A stretch of 64,000 nucleotides of DNA, taken from contig DASVPR010000003.1 of NCBI GenBank assembly GCA_036389485.1, forward strand, positions 12,059 to 76,058, given 5' to 3'. Position 1 is the stretch's first letter. Each line of letters starts with the position of its first letter. Below the pieces are notes generated by a model. The model ran no database searches. It was not told the origin of the DNA and saw only the letters and a list, made by a program, of their open reading frames with translations. This document shows positions 7,688 through 16,833 of this stretch, piece by piece. A program made the position numbers and the translations under genes. Origin of the DNA: CADCVT01 sp036389485 (lineage in GTDB: Bacteria > Actinomycetota > Thermoleophilia > Solirubrobacterales > Solirubrobacteraceae).

Positions 7688-8929
7688 TCAGCCTCCGTGC
7701 AGCGCTAGGACCTCGTCTATCGGAGCCATCAGCGCCACGAGGCCGGGCTCGGCCGCGCCGGGATGCCCCGTCGCCCGGCGGAAGCGGTTCATCAGCTCGG
7801 CCACGGTCCCCGGGAGCGAGGCGGCGGCGAGCGAAGGGTCGAGGCCCCGGACCGCCAGCTCGCCGCGGACGCGCTCGAGCGCCCGGGTGAGCCGGTCGAC
7901 GAGGGCGTCGTGCGGGCGGTGGCTCTCGAACTGGGCGTCGGAGACCTCGTAGGTCCAGACGTCGAACAGCGGCCCGCCCTCGGGACGGCCCCACTCCCAG
8001 TCGAACACCCGCAGCGACCGGTCGTCGTGGGCGACGTTGCCGCGCCAGAAGTCGCCGTGCACGGCGCAGACCGGCAGCGTCGCGCCGACCGCGCCGTGCG
8101 CCGCGCGCTCGGCGGCCGGCGACGCCGTCGTCCACGCCTCGCTCACGGCGCGCGCCGTCCGTTCCGCGTCCTCCTCGGTCCACGTCCTCTCGCGGACGGT
8201 GGTCGCCGCGTGGAACTCGCGCAGCCAGCGCCAGGCCCGCCCGCGGTCGGGCGCGACCGCGTCGCCGGTCAGCGTCGCCAGCGGGTCCGGGCGCGCGACG
8301 ACGGCGAGGTCGCCGGCCGGCTCGAAGCGCCCGAGCGGCGGCAGCGGCAGGGCGGCCTCGACGCTCGGCGCGCCCGCCACCTGCGCGCGGAGGCGCTCGA
8401 CGAGCGCCGTCTCGTGGTCGAGGCGCGCCGACCAGCGCGGGTCGGCCATCGCGAGCACCACCGCGGCCGGTTCGGAGGCGCCGGGCTCGAGCGCGAAGCA
8501 GACCGCCTTGGCCAGCTCGGACCCCGACGGCGAGAACAGGATCACCGCCGCGTCCCGCAGCCGGTCGCCGAGCACGTGCTCGAGCGCGCGCCGCGCCAGG
8601 CCGGGCGACGCTGGCTCCAGCAGCGCGCCCGACCGGCCGAGCTCCCACGTCCGCGGGTCGAGGAGCCGCCGGGCCGCGTCGACCAGCGGGCGTCCGGGCG
8701 CCGGCGCGTGGAAGCTGCGGCGCATGAAGCGCGCGCTCTCGGGGGCGGTGACGTCGACGGCCTGGATCGGCGACGCCTCGTCCGGCCACAGCGTCCACGC
8801 CGTGCGACCGCGGGCCCGGAGGTAGAGGCCGCGGCCGACCACCCGCGGGCGGGAGCGGACGACGCGGCCCTCGCCCGCCAGCAGCCGCAGGGCGGGCGAT
8901 CCGGCGGGTGGCTGGGCCGCGGGCGACAC
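7688..8929 (-). CDS. Aminoglycoside phosphotransferase (APH)-fold protein
   Basis: About 413 residues. The C-terminal half carries the kinase-like catalytic loop CAVHGDFWRGNV followed by FDWEWGRPEGGP, the Brenner-type HxDxxxxN and D-x-D equivalents of the APH/choline-kinase superfamily. The N-terminal 150 residues are less conserved. Such proteins phosphorylate small molecules or sugars; the substrate is unknown, and the context suggests a glycan precursor or a nucleotide-linked intermediate. Two in-frame GTG starts (8962 and 8929) are possible. I chose 8929 because 8962 leaves only 9 bp to the divergent glycosyltransferase gene. Confidence 0.75.
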   Translation of the reverse strand: MSPAAQPPAGSPALRLLAGEGRVVRSRPRVVGRGLYLRARGRTAWTLWPDEASPIQAVDVTAPESARFMRRSFHAPAPGRPLVDAARRLLDPRTWELGRSGALLEPASPGLARRALEHVLGDRLRDAAVILFSPSGSELAKAVCFALEPGASEPAAVVLAMADPRWSARLDHETALVERLRAQVAGAPSVEAALPLPPLGRFEPAGDLAVVARPDPLATLTGDAVAPDRGRAWRWLREFHAATTVRERTWTEEDAERTARAVSEAWTTASPAAERAAHGAVGATLPVCAVHGDFWRGNVAHDDRSLRVFDWEWGRPEGGPLFDVWTYEVSDAQFESHRPHDALVDRLTRALERVRGELAVRGLDPSLAAASLPGTVAELMNRFRRATGHPGAAEPGLVALMAPIDEVLALHGG

Positions 8930-8971
8930 GGCGGCGGAGCGTAACCGGCGCCGTCCATACACTCCGCGCGC

Positions 8972-10114
8972 ATGGCCGCGGCCGTACCGCGCATCGTCGG
9001 CGTCACGCCCGACGACCCCTTCGATCCGTGGACGTGGTCGCGCGCGAGCCGGCCGCTGTTCCGCGCGCTGCAGGCGCACGGGGCGCTCGCCGGCGCCGTC
9101 GACGCCGAGTACGGCGCGGTGACCGACGCCGCGCTCAAGGTGGCCTCCTTCTGGCCGCGGCGGGCGCGGTGGGTCGAGCGGTTCGAGCTCAGCCCCCTGC
9201 GCGCGGCCGCGCGCAGCCGCGCCGCGGACCGCAAGGCCGCCGCCGTCGACCCGCGGCCCGACGCGCTGCTGCAGATCGGCGCCTACTACGACATGGCCCG
9301 CGCGCGGCGCGTCCGGCCGGGGCTGCGCGCGTCCTACCACGACAGCAACCTCGCGCTGTCGCTGCGCCACTACGACTTCGTCGAGGATCGCGACGCGCCG
9401 CACGTCCGCCGCGCGCTGGCGTTCGAGCGCCGCGTCTACGACGGGGTCGACCTGATCATGCCGATGAGCGAGTGGCTCGGCCGCTCGTTCGTCGAGGACT
9501 TCGGGCAGGACCCCGGCAAGGTCGTGGCGGTGGGCGCCGGCCTCAACCGGGAGCAGCTGCCCGAGCCCGCGCGGGCCGAGCCCGGGCCGCCGCGGCTGCT
9601 GTTCGTCGGCTTCGAGTTCAGGCGCAAGGGCGGGTTCGACCTGCTGAGCGCGTTCGCGGAGCTGCGCGCCGAGCACCCCGACGCGGTGCTCTCGATCGTC
9701 GGCCCGGCCGCGCCGGACGACGTGCCCGACGGCGTCGACTGGGTCGGGCCGCTCGCGCGCGACGAGCCGGGCGACGCCGAGCGGCTCGACCGCCTGCACC
9801 GCGACGCGACCGCGTTCGTCCTGCCGTCGAGCTACGACCCGTTCCCCAACGTCTACCTGGAGGCGATGGCCTACGGGCTGCCGTGCGTGGGGACGCGGGT
9901 GTGCGGGATCCCGGAGATGGTCGTCGAGGGGGAGACGGGGCTGCTCGTCGAGCCCGGGGACAAGGCCGCGCTCGCCGGCGCGCTGCGCACGCTGGCCGCC
10001 GACCCCGAGCGGGCGCGGGCGATGGGCCGCGCCGGCCGCGAGCGGGTGGCCGAGCGCTTCACCTGGAAGGCGGTCACGGCACGGATGCTTGCGGCGATGC
10101 GCGAGCGCCTCTGA
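8972..10114 (+). CDS. Glycosyltransferase family 4 (GT-B)
   Basis: A 380-residue cytoplasmic GT-B enzyme. The C-terminal Rossmann domain carries LLFVGFEFRRKGGFDLL (donor-binding start) and YDPFPNVYLEAMAYGLPCVG, the E-x7-E-like region of GT4 enzymes, then VCGIPEMVVEGETGLLVEPG. It probably adds one sugar to the lipid-linked repeat unit. Its last 41 bp overlap the 3' end of the convergent flippase gene. Confidence 0.9.
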   Translation: MAAAVPRIVGVTPDDPFDPWTWSRASRPLFRALQAHGALAGAVDAEYGAVTDAALKVASFWPRRARWVERFELSPLRAAARSRAADRKAAAVDPRPDALLQIGAYYDMARARRVRPGLRASYHDSNLALSLRHYDFVEDRDAPHVRRALAFERRVYDGVDLIMPMSEWLGRSFVEDFGQDPGKVVAVGAGLNREQLPEPARAEPGPPRLLFVGFEFRRKGGFDLLSAFAELRAEHPDAVLSIVGPAAPDDVPDGVDWVGPLARDEPGDAERLDRLHRDATAFVLPSSYDPFPNVYLEAMAYGLPCVGTRVCGIPEMVVEGETGLLVEPGDKAALAGALRTLAADPERARAMGRAGRERVAERFTWKAVTARMLAAMRERL

Positions 10115-11534
10115 CGCGCTCGACGACGTAGCGCAGCGACTGCGGGGCGACCAGCGCGAGGATCGCGAGGTATGTCGCCGCGCCGGCGGGGATCGCCACG
10201 ACGAGCACCAGCCACTCCGGGCCGAGCGCGCGATCGGCGACCGCGAGCACGAGCGCCATGGCCGCGGTCGGCACCAGCGCCGGCCAGATCGCGGCGGCGA
10301 TCTCGCGCGGGCGCACCGCGAGCAGACGCGACGCCAGCCCGAGGCCGATCAGCGAGAACAGCCCGGCGACCGCGGCCTGCGAGGCGGCGACGGCGTCGAT
10401 CCCGTAGTCGACGAGCAGCAGCACGCCGGCGGCGAGCAGCGCCGCCCGGAACACGGCGAGCTTCAGCAGCACGCCGGCGCGGCCGGTCGCCTTGTAGACG
10501 GTCCCCGCCGGGATGCCGATCGTCACCCCGAGCGCGTAGATCGTGAGGATCTGCATGACGGTCGCCGTCTCGCGCCACTGGTCGCCGAACAGCGTCAGCA
10601 CGATCGGCTCGGCGAGCACGGCCAGCGCCGCCGCGAGCGGCAGCCCCAGCATCAGCGTGTACCGCAGCGCGGTCAGGTACGCGCGGGCCAGCGCCTCGCG
10701 GCCGACCGACGCGAACGCCGGGAAGAGCACGTCGCCCGCGACGTTCGACATGTTGATGATGAGCAGCTCCGGGAGGCGGAACCCGAGGACGTACAGGCCG
10801 AGCGCGGTCGTGCCGAGGACCCGGCCCACGACGAGGTCGTCGAACGTCCCGATGAACGCGTTGAGCAGCGAGACGAGGCTGAGCCCGCCGCCGAACGTCA
10901 GCAGCTGGCGCAGGTGCGCGCGGTCGGGCTTCAGGCGCGGCCGCCACGGCACGAGCCGCCAGATCACGACGTTGCGGGCGAGCGTCCCGACGAGGTAGCC
11001 GGCGACCAGCGCCCACACGCCGGCCCCCGCGACGGCGAGCGCGATGCCCAGCGCGCCGCGGACCACCGCGTCGGCCAGGTCGGCCAGCGTGATCGGGCGG
11101 AACTGCATCGCCTTGCGCGAGAGCGCCTCGGGCGTGCTCCGGAACGACCGCAGCAGGAAGTTCAGGCCGAGGACGGACGTGATCGCGATCAGCCGGGGCT
11201 CGTCGAAGACCGCGGCAGCGACGGGGCTCAGCGCCGCCACGATGCCGCTGAGCACGACGCCCATCCCGATGCTGAACACGAACGCGGTCTCGGCACGGTC
11301 CTCGACGGCGTCCTCGGTCTCGACGATGAGCGCGTGACCGACGCCGAGATCGGCGAACGCCTCCAGGAGCGCCATCACGGTGAGCGCGAGCGCGACCAGG
11401 CCGAAGTCCTCCGGGGTCAGCAGCCGCGCCAGCGCGGCGGTCGACGCGAGCACGAGCACGCGGCCGCCGACGTACGAGCCGTACGACCACGCCATCCCGC
11501 GCAACGTGCGCTCAGCTATCCCGGGTTCGGCCAT
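10074..11534 (-). CDS. Wzx-type polysaccharide flippase (MOP superfamily)
   Basis: A 486-residue polytopic protein with about 12-14 hydrophobic segments and the N-terminal MOP/polysaccharide synthase pattern (GMAWSYGSYVGGRVLVLAS, then ARLLTPEDFGLVALAL). Expected role: moving undecaprenyl-PP-linked repeat units to the outer leaflet, ahead of Wzy polymerisation. The start at 11534 lies 26 bp from the divergent glycosyltransferase gene at 11561. Confidence 0.9.
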   Translation of the reverse strand: MAEPGIAERTLRGMAWSYGSYVGGRVLVLASTAALARLLTPEDFGLVALALTVMALLEAFADLGVGHALIVETEDAVEDRAETAFVFSIGMGVVLSGIVAALSPVAAAVFDEPRLIAITSVLGLNFLLRSFRSTPEALSRKAMQFRPITLADLADAVVRGALGIALAVAGAGVWALVAGYLVGTLARNVVIWRLVPWRPRLKPDRAHLRQLLTFGGGLSLVSLLNAFIGTFDDLVVGRVLGTTALGLYVLGFRLPELLIINMSNVAGDVLFPAFASVGREALARAYLTALRYTLMLGLPLAAALAVLAEPIVLTLFGDQWRETATVMQILTIYALGVTIGIPAGTVYKATGRAGVLLKLAVFRAALLAAGVLLLVDYGIDAVAASQAAVAGLFSLIGLGLASRLLAVRPREIAAAIWPALVPTAAMALVLAVADRALGPEWLVLVVAIPAGAATYLAILALVAPQSLRYVVERVRGARASPQASVP

Positions 11535-11560
11535 CGAGCGCGGCCTATCATGCCGCGCCC

Positions 11561-12748
11561 ATGCGCGTGGCCATCCTCGAGCCGTCGATGTTCGGCGGGC
11601 TGCTGCACTACGCGGTCCAATTAGCCGACGGGCTCGCCGGCCGCGGCCACGAGGTCGACGTGCTCGCGCCGCGCGGCAACGAGCTGTCTGCGCGGAGCGG
11701 GCGAGCGCGGATGCGGGACGTCCTCGTGCCGCCGATCCGCGACATGCGCCAGCCGGAGTCGCTGCCGGGCATCGTGGCGCGCCAGGTGGAGGTCGGGCTG
11801 CGGGTGACCGCGGAATGGGCGCGCGCCGCCTGGGAGGCCCGGCGCGGCCGCTACGACGCGGTGATCATCACGGGCGACACGAGCCTGCTGCCGGCCACGC
11901 TGGCCGGCCTGACGATCACGGCCGGGCGCCGCGGCCCGGTCGTCGGCGGGATCTGCCACAACGTCCGCATCTACAACCGGTACCGCGGCGAAGAGCTGTT
12001 CTCCGCCGCGCAGGGCTCACAACGGCTGCTCGGGCGGCTGATGTCGAGCTACGACGTCGTGTTCGTGCACGGCGAGCGCAGCCGTCAGGAGTACGAGGAG
12101 TTCTGGCCGCCCGCGCACCTCGCCGTCATCCCGCACGGCGACGAGGGGATCTTCGGCGACCCACCGCCGCCGTCGGACGAGGAGCGGATCCTCTTCTTCG
12201 GCGACTGGCGCAAGGTCAAGGGCCTGCCGATGCTGATGGAGGCGTTCGACCTGCTCGCCGCCCGCCGGCCGACCGTGCGGCTCACGATCGCCGGGACGCC
12301 CGCGCCCGCCGACCTCGACCCGGAGCCGGTCCGGGAGTGGGCCGCCGAGCACTCCGACCGCGTCGAGCTCATCGACGAGTACGTCCCGGTCGACGAGGTG
12401 CGCGACGTGTTCGCGCGCGCCCGCGTCGTCGTCACGCCCTACGTGGTCGGCTACCAGAGCGGCGTGATCCACGTGGCGATGTCGATGGCGCGCGCCGTGG
12501 TGACGAGCGACGTGGGCGACCTGAGCGCGGCGGTGGTGCACGAGGAGACGGGGCTCGTCGTGCCGCCGAACGACCCCGCGGCCTTGGCGGACGCGCTGGA
12601 GCGCGTGGTCGCCGACCCCGCGCTGGCCGACCGCTTCGGCGCCGCGGCGCACGAGCGGGTCATGCGCGCCGCGAGCTGGGACGTCGTCGCCGAGCGGGTC
12701 GAGGCGGCGCTGCTCGAGCTGCCGGCGCTGCGGCGGCGCGCGGCCTAG
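11561..12748 (+). CDS. Glycosyltransferase family 4 (GT-B)
   Basis: A 395-residue GT-B protein beginning MRVAILEPSMFGGLLHYAVQ, with donor-site strand ILFFGDWRKVKGLPMLMEAF and C-terminal HEETGLVVPPND. The usual E-x7-E acid residue is replaced here by a Ser/Val-rich stretch (VVGYQSGVIHVAMSMARAVV), so the acceptor-side chemistry or regulation may differ from its paralogues in this locus. Its TAG shares CTAG with the stop of the convergent methyltransferase. Confidence 0.87.
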   Translation: MRVAILEPSMFGGLLHYAVQLADGLAGRGHEVDVLAPRGNELSARSGRARMRDVLVPPIRDMRQPESLPGIVARQVEVGLRVTAEWARAAWEARRGRYDAVIITGDTSLLPATLAGLTITAGRRGPVVGGICHNVRIYNRYRGEELFSAAQGSQRLLGRLMSSYDVVFVHGERSRQEYEEFWPPAHLAVIPHGDEGIFGDPPPPSDEERILFFGDWRKVKGLPMLMEAFDLLAARRPTVRLTIAGTPAPADLDPEPVREWAAEHSDRVELIDEYVPVDEVRDVFARARVVVTPYVVGYQSGVIHVAMSMARAVVTSDVGDLSAAVVHEETGLVVPPNDPAALADALERVVADPALADRFGAAAHERVMRAASWDVVAERVEAALLELPALRRRAA

Positions 12749-13575
12749 CCCGGCGGGAGCACGGCGAGCCCCCATTCGCCGCCCGGCCACCAGTGGTCGC
12801 GGGGCTGCTCCTGGACGGCCTCGTACGTCACGCCGCGCCGCTCGCAGAGCGCGCGGAGGGCGTCGGTGTGGCGCGCGTCGCGGGAGATCGCGAGGACGGG
12901 CCCCGGCGCGTGGCGCAGGACGGTCTCGAGCTCGAAGGTCTCGCCGTCGTAGCCCTGGTTCGTGTCGTGGATCGTCATCTCGACGGGTCGCTCGGCGAGC
13001 GCCGCCTCGAGCGTCTCGTTCACGTCGCCGATGTGCAGCGTCAGGTGCTCGCGATGCTCGGGCGCGACGAGCCACCCGGCGCGGGCACCGATGTCGAAGG
13101 CGAGCACGTGGCCCGGGTGGCCCTCGGCGGCGTTGCGCTCGACGGCCCGGAGGAGCACGGCGGTCCCGAGCCCGTCGTGCACGCCCAGCTCGGCGATCGC
13201 CGCCGGCCGCCGCAGCCGTGCGAGCGCGTACCACATGGCCCGGCCGCCGTAGAGCGGCTCCTGCTCGCGCTCGCGGGGGCGCGTGGAGAGCTGCGCTTTC
13301 AGCCTGTCGCGCAGCTCCTCGTCGCCCGCCAGCTCTTCGAAGAGGGGCCTTATGGCGGATGCTTCGACTCCCGCGACGCGCGCGGCGACCGCGACCAGCT
13401 CGTCCTCGTTCTCCAGCGCGTAGGTGAAGTTGCCGGTCTCCCGGCCGCGCGCCAGCCATTGGATCGCCTCGCGCGGGCGGCGGCGCATCGCGCGGCGCTC
13501 GTGCCAGCCGACGCGCAGCCGGTAGGCGAGCCGCGCCGGCGGAAAGCGCGTCAAGCGCTCACGGAGACTCGGCAC
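12745..13575 (-). CDS. Class I SAM-dependent methyltransferase (Methyltransf_24-like)
   Basis: 276 residues. The AdoMet-binding motif I is AELGVHDGLGTAVLLRAV, followed by the post-I acidic strand LAFDIGARAGW and a motif-IV-like MTIHDTNQGYDGETFELE, resembling the CmcI/TylF/Methyltransf_24 group that methylates small molecules or sugars. An Arg-rich N-terminal 60 residues precede the fold. Location within the glycan locus suggests O-methylation of a sugar; the substrate is not determinable. Confidence 0.8.
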   Translation of the reverse strand: MPSLRERLTRFPPARLAYRLRVGWHERRAMRRRPREAIQWLARGRETGNFTYALENEDELVAVAARVAGVEASAIRPLFEELAGDEELRDRLKAQLSTRPREREQEPLYGGRAMWYALARLRRPAAIAELGVHDGLGTAVLLRAVERNAAEGHPGHVLAFDIGARAGWLVAPEHREHLTLHIGDVNETLEAALAERPVEMTIHDTNQGYDGETFELETVLRHAPGPVLAISRDARHTDALRALCERRGVTYEAVQEQPRDHWWPGGEWGLAVLPPG

Positions 13576-13623
13576 GGAGCGGCAAGGTACCGCAGAGCCT
13601 GCGCGCCGCTAGCCTCAGGCCGC

Positions 13624-14403
13624 GTGACCGCCGACCGGCAGCCCGACAGCGCCGAGCGCTACGAGCGCGAGAAGGCGTTCCACGACGAACGCTTCGCCCA
13701 CGACGATCGCTCCGCGAACCGCTTCTACGCGATCGACGCCGCCAGCGTGCGCGAGTTCGAGCGCAGGATCGCCGCGCTGCCGGCCGACGCTGATGTGCTC
13801 GACTACGGGTGCGGGTCGGGTGCGTACGCGGCGATCGCGCTCGCGCGGGCACCGGGGCGGCGCGTCGTGGCGGTCGACCTGTCCCCGGTGGCGCTCGAGC
13901 AGGCGGCCGCGGCGGCCGAGGCGGCGGGCGTCGGCGGCCGGATCGAGTTCCGCGAGATGAACGCGGAGGCGCTCGAGTTCGAGGACGCGACGTTCGACGC
14001 GGTCTGCGGCAACGGCGTCCTACACCACCTCGACCTCGAGCGGGCGTATGCGGAGGTCGCGCGGGTGATGAAGCCGGGCGGCTCGGGGCTGTTCCTCGAG
14101 CCGATGGGCCACAACCCGCTGATCAACGCGTACCGGCGCCGCACGCCGGAGCAGCGCACGCCGGACGAGCACCCGCTGCTGACCGCCGACTTCGACCTGG
14201 CCCGCCGCTGGTTCGCCGAGGTGGAGCCGACGTACTTCTCGCTGCTGTCGCTCGGGACGCTCCCGTTCGCGCCCGCTCGCGACTCGCGGCGGCTGATCGA
14301 CCGCCTCGACGCGGTCGACCGCGCGCTCTTCCGCCGGCTCCCCGCCGCCGGGCGGTTCGCCTGGCTGGTGCTCGTCGCGCTGCGGGGCCCGCGCGCCGCC
14401 TAG
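13624..14403 (+). CDS. Class I SAM-dependent methyltransferase (Methyltransf_11-like)
   Basis: A 259-residue protein starting at GTG 13624 (VTADRQPDSAERYEREKAFH). Motif I is VLDYGCGSGAYAAIAL; motif II is VVAVDLSPVALEQA; motif IV is FDAVCGNGVLHHL. This is the typical UbiE/Methyltransf_11 layout. The C-terminal 90 residues are family-specific. It probably methylates a glycan or lipid precursor. The gene end lies in the first copy of a 62-bp tandem duplication. Confidence 0.85.
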   Translation: MTADRQPDSAERYEREKAFHDERFAHDDRSANRFYAIDAASVREFERRIAALPADADVLDYGCGSGAYAAIALARAPGRRVVAVDLSPVALEQAAAAAEAAGVGGRIEFREMNAEALEFEDATFDAVCGNGVLHHLDLERAYAEVARVMKPGGSGLFLEPMGHNPLINAYRRRTPEQRTPDEHPLLTADFDLARRWFAEVEPTYFSLLSLGTLPFAPARDSRRLIDRLDAVDRALFRRLPAAGRFAWLVLVALRGPRAA

Positions 14404-14513
14404 CCGAGGTAGTGCCGGACGTGCAGCGCCGCCGCGGCGGCGACGTCCATTCGCGCGCCGCCTAGCCGAGGTAGTGCCGGACGTGCAGCGCCGCCGCGGC
14501 GCTCACGTCCATG
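14390..14513. repeat. 62-bp tandem duplication joining two convergent gene ends
   Basis: 14390-14451 is repeated at 14452-14513 with one block of three mismatches (14440-14442 against 14502-14504) and a change at the final base. Each copy contains the last bases of the methyltransferase (Arg-Ala-Ala-stop) and, on the minus strand, the last 16 codons of the glycosyltransferase (MDV.AAAALHVRHYLG stop). Only the first copy ends the real methyltransferase and only the second ends the real glycosyltransferase; the other halves are fossils. Confidence 0.95.
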
Positions 14514-15562
14514 CGCTCGGCGACGAGCGCGCGGCCGCGCGCGCCGATCTCGGCCGCCAGCGCGGGGTCGGCGAGCAGGCGGCGGCAGGCGTCGGTCAGC
14601 GCGCTCGCGTCGCCCGGCGGGACGATCAGCGCCGCGCCGGCGGCGAGCGTCGCGAGGTCCGACACCGACGTCGCCACGACCGGCGTGGTCGAGGCGAGCG
14701 CCTCCATCGGCCCGAGCGGCAGCCCCTCCGCGCCGGTCGTGGGGAACACGAAGACGTCGGCGGCGGCGAGCAGCTCGGGGACGTCGTGACGGACGCCGAG
14801 CACGCGCAGCCCGCCGTCGAGCGTGGTCGCGGCGCGCTCGAGCTCGGCCCGCAGCGGGCCGTCGCCGGCGGCGGCCACGACGGTGTGGCCCGGCTCGCGC
14901 CGCAGCTCCTCCGCGAGCCGGGGCAGCAGCTCGACGCCCTTGCCCGGTCGCATGTGCGACGTCGAGAGGACGAGGCGCTCGTCCTCGGCGAGGCCGAGGC
15001 CCGCGCGTGCGGCCGCCCGCCGCTGCGGGTCGGGGCGATACGCGTCGACGTCGACGCCGAGGTACGAGACCACGGTCTTCTCCGGCGGGACGCCGAGCGC
15101 GATCAGGTCGGTCCGGACGCGGTCAGAGACCGTGAACATCGTCTCGACCTGGCGCGCCAGCCAGCGGTGGCGAGCGGCGGCCAGCGTGAGCTTCGACGTG
15201 CCCGGCGTCGCGTGCTTGGTCGTGAACCGGCGCCGGACGCCCGCGCGGCGGGCCACGGCGAGCGCGAGGTACGCGTCGAGGCCGAAGTGGGCGTGGACGT
15301 GCGTGGCGCCCGTCTCCCGGAACACGCGGCGCAGCCCGCGCAGCGCGCGCGGGTCGAGCGGATGGCGCGCGAGCGGGACCTCGTGGAACGTCGCGTCGAC
15401 GTCGCTCACGAACGCGGAGGCCGCCGGCGGCTCGGGGAACACCAGATGCGTGTCCGCGCCGCGCGCCGAGCACTCCCGCGCGACCGCGACGAGGAAGCGC
15501 TCGAAGCTGCCGTACTGCTGGGAGCGCCAGCCCATGACGTGGACGATCGACGGCCGGGTCAT
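14462..15562 (-). CDS. Glycosyltransferase family 4 (GT-B)
   Basis: A 366-residue GT-B enzyme. N-terminal acceptor domain: IVHVMGWRSQQYGSFERFL and ATHVHAHFGLDAYLA. C-terminal donor domain: RLVLSTSHMRPGKGVELLPR, then TTGAEGLPLGPMEALASTTP with the GT4 E-x7-E arrangement. Probable role: adding a sugar to the lipid-linked repeat unit in the cytoplasm. Its 3' end lies in the second copy of the 62-bp duplication. The start at 15562 is 21 bp from the divergent deacetylase-like gene. Confidence 0.9.
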   Translation of the reverse strand: MTRPSIVHVMGWRSQQYGSFERFLVAVARECSARGADTHLVFPEPPAASAFVSDVDATFHEVPLARHPLDPRALRGLRRVFRETGATHVHAHFGLDAYLALAVARRAGVRRRFTTKHATPGTSKLTLAAARHRWLARQVETMFTVSDRVRTDLIALGVPPEKTVVSYLGVDVDAYRPDPQRRAAARAGLGLAEDERLVLSTSHMRPGKGVELLPRLAEELRREPGHTVVAAAGDGPLRAELERAATTLDGGLRVLGVRHDVPELLAAADVFVFPTTGAEGLPLGPMEALASTTPVVATSVSDLATLAAGAALIVPPGDASALTDACRRLLADPALAAEIGARGRALVAERMDVSAAAALHVRHYLG

Positions 15563-15583
15563 CCTCTAGCGTCCGGCTCCGTC

Positions 15584-16798
15584 ATGGGCGGCGGCAAGCA
15601 TACGCGGCTCGTCGCCGCGCCCGGCTCGCCCGCGCGGGGCCTCGCCGAGCTCGTCGCGTGGCTCTGGCGTCTCGGACCCGTCGGGGAGGACCCGGCGCCT
15701 GACGCAGTCGCCTTCGGAGGCCCGGACCGCGCGGACGAGCTCCGCGCGAGGGTGCGCGAAGGCCGCCTCGCCGGCGCTGTCATCGTGGACCCCTCCCTCA
15801 CACAATGGAAAAGGGAGGAGAGGGTGCTCCTCGCGCCCGCCGACCCTTCCCGCTGGGGCGACCTCTCCGTCGCGTGGCTGCTGCTGGCGCTCGCCGACTT
15901 CCTGCCGGACGTCCTCGGCCGGCCGCTGGTCGCGCTGCCTCCGGTCGGCTGCCTGCGGCTCGACGACTCGCCCGGCACGGCGGAGCTGCAGCTTCGCGGC
16001 CTCGCGAAGCCCGACGCGCGCGAGCTGAAGCGGATCCGGATCATGGTCCGCGCGCTGGAGCGGTCGGGGAGCGTCCTCGTCGCCGCGGTCGCCGCGCGTG
16101 CGCTGCGCGACGACCGGATCGTCCCGATCGAGGAGGTGTGGCCGCGGTCGTTCGCGCTGATCGCCGACTCGGTCGAGCGGGGCCTGATGGAGCCGGCGTG
16201 CCACGGCCTGCTCCACCTCGACCCGCACGAGCACGCCGCGGGCCGGATCGCGCCGAAGGAGTTCCTGCGCCTGACCAAGGAGGAGGCGGGCGCGCGGCTC
16301 GACGAGGCGCTGGCGTGGATGCGCGGGACGCTCGGGCCGGCGCGGAGCTTCATCGCGCCGGCGTGGGGCTACAGCGACGGCGCGCTCGCAGCGGCCGCCG
16401 AGCGCGCCCTCGTCACGTGGATGCCGCCGCACCTCGGGCCGCTCCTCGACGGCCACCTGCTGCGCGAGACCCTGCACGACGGCGTGCCCGGCCTCCAAGG
16501 CCTCGACTACGCGCCGCTCGAACGGCTCGCGGCGCTCGGCGTCCCGCCCACGGTCGTCTTCCACGGCCGCCTGCTCGACGACCGGCTCCCACGACTGCGC
16601 GAGGCGCGCGACGTGCTCTCGCTCGCCCGCCTCAGCCGCCGCCGCGACCTCGAGCGCATCGCCGCGCTGCGCGGGGTGAAGTGGGTGGGCGCCGAGGAGC
16701 TCGCGAACCGCCTCCGCGCGCACGCCGCCATCGAGGTGGAGGGGGACCGCGTCGACGCGCCGGAGGGGACGGAGTTCGTGCTCCTCCGCGGCAGCTGA
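15584..16798 (+). CDS. Polysaccharide deacetylase-like protein (DUF2334-like)
   Basis: 404 residues, start ATG 15584 (MGGGKHTRLVAAPGSP). The middle contains GCLRLDDSPGTAELQL (an Asp-Asp pair like the CE4 metal/catalytic Asps), then EPACHGLLHLDPHEH (possible HxxxH-type metal site) and FIAPAWGYSDGALAAA, matching the beta/alpha-barrel order of NodB-like and DUF2334-like proteins. The first 110 residues are not recognisable. It may deacetylate a surface glycan; no signal peptide is evident. Catalytic competence is uncertain. Confidence 0.65.
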   Translation: MGGGKHTRLVAAPGSPARGLAELVAWLWRLGPVGEDPAPDAVAFGGPDRADELRARVREGRLAGAVIVDPSLTQWKREERVLLAPADPSRWGDLSVAWLLLALADFLPDVLGRPLVALPPVGCLRLDDSPGTAELQLRGLAKPDARELKRIRIMVRALERSGSVLVAAVAARALRDDRIVPIEEVWPRSFALIADSVERGLMEPACHGLLHLDPHEHAAGRIAPKEFLRLTKEEAGARLDEALAWMRGTLGPARSFIAPAWGYSDGALAAAAERALVTWMPPHLGPLLDGHLLRETLHDGVPGLQGLDYAPLERLAALGVPPTVVFHGRLLDDRLPRLREARDVLSLARLSRRRDLERIAALRGVKWVGAEELANRLRAHAAIEVEGDRVDAPEGTEFVLLRGS

Positions 16799-16833
16799 CG
16801 CCGCCCCGCCGCCGAGCCGCCCGGCGACGCCGC

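Noticed and set aside
10089..11624. Plus-strand open frame of 511 codons opposite the flippase gene
   Set aside because: Arg/Gln/Glu-rich shadow of the hydrophobic flippase reading frame; no domain.
14390..14513. Insertion-sequence or CRISPR-type repeat
   Set aside because: Only two copies, made of the two flanking gene ends; a simple tandem duplication explains it.
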